A DNA stretch of 64,000 nucleotides from an uncultured Gemmata sp. (GTDB lineage Bacteria; Planctomycetota; Planctomycetia; Gemmatales; Gemmataceae), in contig CALDUT010000001.1 in the NCBI GenBank assembly GCA_937924775.1, forward strand, positions 682,001-746,000, given 5' to 3'. The first letter of the stretch is position 1; each line of letters starts with the position of its first letter. Made by a program: the position numbers and the translations under genes. Below are positions 61,597 to 64,000 of the stretch, piece after piece. The notes under the pieces are model-generated. The model was not told where the DNA came from and did not search any database. It saw only the letters and a program-made list of their open reading frames with translations.

Positions 61597-64000
61597 TTAG
61601 CGGCGTTGGGGCACGAGTTTCAGCCGGACATCCGGGGGGTTCGGCATGGTGGCCACCCAGTGCCAGGCACCATAGGCACTGGGCGTGGCCTGCCAACCGC
61701 GGCTGCGTTCGATCTCGGCCAACCAGCCCGGCACCACGTTCACCCGCACGTCCTCCTGGGCGGGCCGGCCTCCGCTGATCCGAGGGCGCACAGCGTCGAA
61801 CTCGATGGGTTCTGCCGGTGTTTTGCCCGTGGGCGCCGGCGTCACAGTTCCACGCCACTCGAGAGTTCCTTCTTGGGTGTTCGCGTGCAGCCAGACTTGC
61901 ACCCGCGCGCCCGACTGATGCCAACTGGCTACTTCACTACCGCGGACATCAAGCAAGCGCACTCCTGGAAGTGTCCATTCCAAGAATAACTGCGGTTCCT
62001 TCGTAGTCCACGCGATCGTGCCCGCGGCATCCGCCCGATGCGGGCTGACCTGCCAGGTGGTCGTCGTTTGAACGGTGATCGTTTCCCCCCCGCGTACCGC
62101 TGGACGCAGTTCGGCCCCAGGGCCTGTGGGGCGAAAGACCCGTTGCAGCGGTTGTGTTTCCAGCCGCAAATCCGGCACATTGACAAAATCGCGTAGCGCT
62201 TCCACCGGAAAATCGCTGACCGCACTCAACCCCAGGCTTTCCAGCGTGACGCGTGTCGTCCGCAAACCGTACACCGATTCGCTATCCGCCGTCGGTTGCA
62301 TCCAGGCCATGCGGGGAAACCGTAACACCGGCTGCCGCGACATCGGCCGTCGGGGAACCGCTTGGAACACGACGAGGAACCGACCGGCTGTCGGGTTTTG
62401 AAACTCGGTCCGCAAGAGGCGATGGCGGCCTTTGGTTTCCATCGTGGACCAATCCCGCAGAGATAGCCAGGCCGACGCCAAATCGAGATTGCGGGCCGTC
62501 ACGCGAACCACTTCTAGTTCCGGAGGAATTTCGAAGGTTAAATCCGCCACAGTGCCCTGTTCGACACGGATCAGATACGCCGCGGTCAGTTCGGCCCCGA
62601 CTTCGGTCATGTCCCATATGCACGCTTCGCGGACGCGCACAACTGCGGCTCCTGAAGCTCCTTGCCGCCAACGAAGATGAACAGCTTTGGCGGCCCCGAG
62701 GTCAGCTTCCAACCGGCCACGCGTGTCAGTCGTGACTACTTGTCGGCCCCAGCGGTTGATCACCTGGGGTTGGCGAGCATCCTTGGCCAGCGAGGCCACC
62801 ACCCGGCACCGGGGAACTTCGGGAATACCAAAACGAACTTCTCGCTCCGAACCCGTGGTGACGATCGACGTCGCGAAACGCAATTCCATCTCGTGCCGGC
62901 CTGGTCCTGGCAACGGAATGCTATAGCTCTCAGGGCGGCTCGTTGTGGGAAACGCGACACGACCATTCACTGCAACGCGTTCGAGGCGAACATCACTCAG
63001 GGACAGGGTGACGGTGTTCTCCTGCGGGGCGAAGGCATGAACGATCAAGCGAGCCGTCACGGTGGCTGTAGTATCCTCGGTTTGAATAGCGTATTCCGCC
63101 GAAGTGATCATCGGGGCGGGAGCAGGAGGTTGCGTGAGGGTGGCCAGCCGGTCCAGCACCGCCCGCGGGACAAAGACTTCCTCGGTGCCCTGATCGTTGG
63201 TGACGATCAGCACTGTGGCTCCGCTGGGGCCTTGGGCCCAGAGCGGCCATGTTGGAATCCCCAGCACGAGCATCACGGCGGCAGTTGCAGCTGCGGCCGC
63301 GGCTGTTCGCACACCGCGGCGCGGAAGGAGCTTGGCCACTCCCACCAGCGCCCAGCACATAACGACGGCCCCCACCGGCAGCCCCGCCACGTGGGCCCAC
63401 CAGGGTGGGCCTAGGTAGCCCCCCCCCACCGACATAACCGTCAGCCCTGCCAACAGCAGGACATCACGAAGCCGCTGCCGGAGAAGAACCCATAATCCCC
63501 ACACCGCGATTCCAGCCGCCAAGATCACGGCCAGGGCCCGGGCGACCCGCGAACTGCCCACATGAATCCACGTCTCGTCGGCCCGCGTAGTTAAGACGAT
63601 CATCTCGCCGCTGCTCAGCGGGCCACCTAGAAGCGGTGGCTGTTCTGCTGTTGCCTCCCAGCGGCGTGCTGGCCAACCGGGCAGCATGCCAGCGGCGAAG
63701 GCCCACCACCGCTGCACGGGCAGTTCGCTACCGTTGACACGCGGCGCGGGGCTTGTGATCGTCTGCGTCGGCCAGGTCCTAGACACCGGCAGACGATAGC
63801 GAACTTCGAAGCAAATGTCCGCCCCCACAGGAAGCGGTATTCGCAAGCGATCCGTCGTTGCCCGCTCCAGACACGCGGCTGGGTGCAACCAACGGCCCTG
63901 AACATTCACGCTATGGACCTGCACCCCCGGTGGCAGAGCCACTTGTAAGGCCGAACCGGTCGAATGGGGAACGCTTCCCCCCATCGCGACCATCACGTCG
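61597..64000 (-). CDS. Large membrane-anchored envelope protein (partial, 5' end outside)
   Basis: The frame is open to the right edge, so the N-terminus is missing; at least 799 aa remain. It contains beta-rich soluble parts, three hydrophobic segments near residues 155-260 of the visible part (ALAVILAAGIAVWGLWVLL, VLLLAGLTVMSVGGGYLG, AGLPVGAVVMCWALVGVAKLL), another helix (AAAAAATAAVMLVLGIPTWPLWA), and then about 550 residues of beta-sandwich-like sequence (LTVQTTTTWQVSPHRADAAGTIAWTTKEPQLFLEWTLPGVRLLDV pattern). No family is recognised. It may be a large surface or assembly protein. Confidence 0.65.
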   Translation of the reverse strand, partial: DVMVAMGGSVPHSTGSALQVALPPGVQVHSVNVQGRWLHPAACLERATTDRLRIPLPVGADICFEVRYRLPVSRTWPTQTITSPAPRVNGSELPVQRWWAFAAGMLPGWPARRWEATAEQPPLLGGPLSSGEMIVLTTRADETWIHVGSSRVARALAVILAAGIAVWGLWVLLRQRLRDVLLLAGLTVMSVGGGYLGPPWWAHVAGLPVGAVVMCWALVGVAKLLPRRGVRTAAAAAATAAVMLVLGIPTWPLWAQGPSGATVLIVTNDQGTEEVFVPRAVLDRLATLTQPPAPAPMITSAEYAIQTEDTTATVTARLIVHAFAPQENTVTLSLSDVRLERVAVNGRVAFPTTSRPESYSIPLPGPGRHEMELRFATSIVTTGSEREVRFGIPEVPRCRVVASLAKDARQPQVINRWGRQVVTTDTRGRLEADLGAAKAVHLRWRQGASGAAVVRVREACIWDMTEVGAELTAAYLIRVEQGTVADLTFEIPPELEVVRVTARNLDLASAWLSLRDWSTMETKGRHRLLRTEFQNPTAGRFLVVFQAVPRRPMSRQPVLRFPRMAWMQPTADSESVYGLRTTRVTLESLGLSAVSDFPVEALRDFVNVPDLRLETQPLQRVFRPTGPGAELRPAVRGGETITVQTTTTWQVSPHRADAAGTIAWTTKEPQLFLEWTLPGVRLLDVRGSEVASWHQSGARVQVWLHANTQEGTLEWRGTVTPAPTGKTPAEPIEFDAVRPRISGGRPAQEDVRVNVVPGWLAEIERSRGWQATPSAYGAWHWVATMPNPPDVRLKLVPQRR

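Noticed and set aside
1-64000. CRISPR array, prophage or integrase genes
   Set aside because: No regularly spaced direct repeats, phage structural genes, recombinases or transposase genes were found, although dispersed 160-bp elements are present.

Overview
The window looks like a chromosomal piece of a planctomycete, probably of the Gemmata type (order Gemmatales). This is inferred from several protein families that are common in that group: a planctomycete-type cytochrome c domain fused to WD40 repeats, a DUF1559 protein, a Ser/Thr kinase fused to WD40 repeats, a Tat-exported Gfo/Idh/MocA oxidoreductase, a small DUF6800-like protein, a DUF4340 protein, and many lipoproteins and PQQ-like propellers. 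No species can be named from sequence alone. G+C is high and coding density is high.

Layout. 1-432 is the end of a tRNA array (one 3' tRNA fragment and one decayed tRNA-like unit). 433-2815 holds a cytochrome c/WD40 protein and a convergent HEAT-repeat protein. 3058-13328 is a flagellar region made of two convergent clusters: motA, a short motB, two small genes, fliK, flgD and flgE on +; fliO, fliN, fliM, fliL, two lipoproteins and a small CxC protein on -. 13969-17815 holds likely regulators: a sigma-54 type AAA+ activator, a frameshifted STAS gene, a tRNA-dihydrouridine synthase and a short histidine kinase. 18126-24867 has a pyrophosphate-type phosphofructokinase, a TIM-barrel protein, dprA, a membrane protein and a DUF1559 protein. 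25043-29258 is a divergent pair in which both proteins carry an N-terminal zinc ribbon and C-terminal WD40 repeats; one is a protein kinase. 29412-36169 has an isolated nuoC, an ABC-2 permease, an ABC exporter whose ATPase motifs are eroded, an inositol-phosphatase-like enzyme and a PQQ-like propeller. 36590-43716 has a Gfo/Idh/MocA protein and a periplasmic adaptor/TolC pair with a 149-base overlap. 44172-51863 has dps, small stress or hypothetical genes, L-2-hydroxyglutarate oxidase, a DUF11 protein and membrane proteins. 51905-58791 is a GldF/GldG/DUF4340-like cassette without an ATPase. 59342-64000 has an S9 peptidase and a membrane protein running off the window.

The most notable unexplained signal is a dispersed 160-base element. 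It has three well-kept copies (19565, 36287, 58974), identical in length, and one decayed copy (about 46581). It has 14-base terminal inverted repeats and internal hairpins whose pairing is kept while sequence changes. All copies lie between genes. Other points worth checking are a one-base frameshift in a STAS gene at a run of six G, a MotB without its peptidoglycan-binding domain, and the eroded ABC ATPase.
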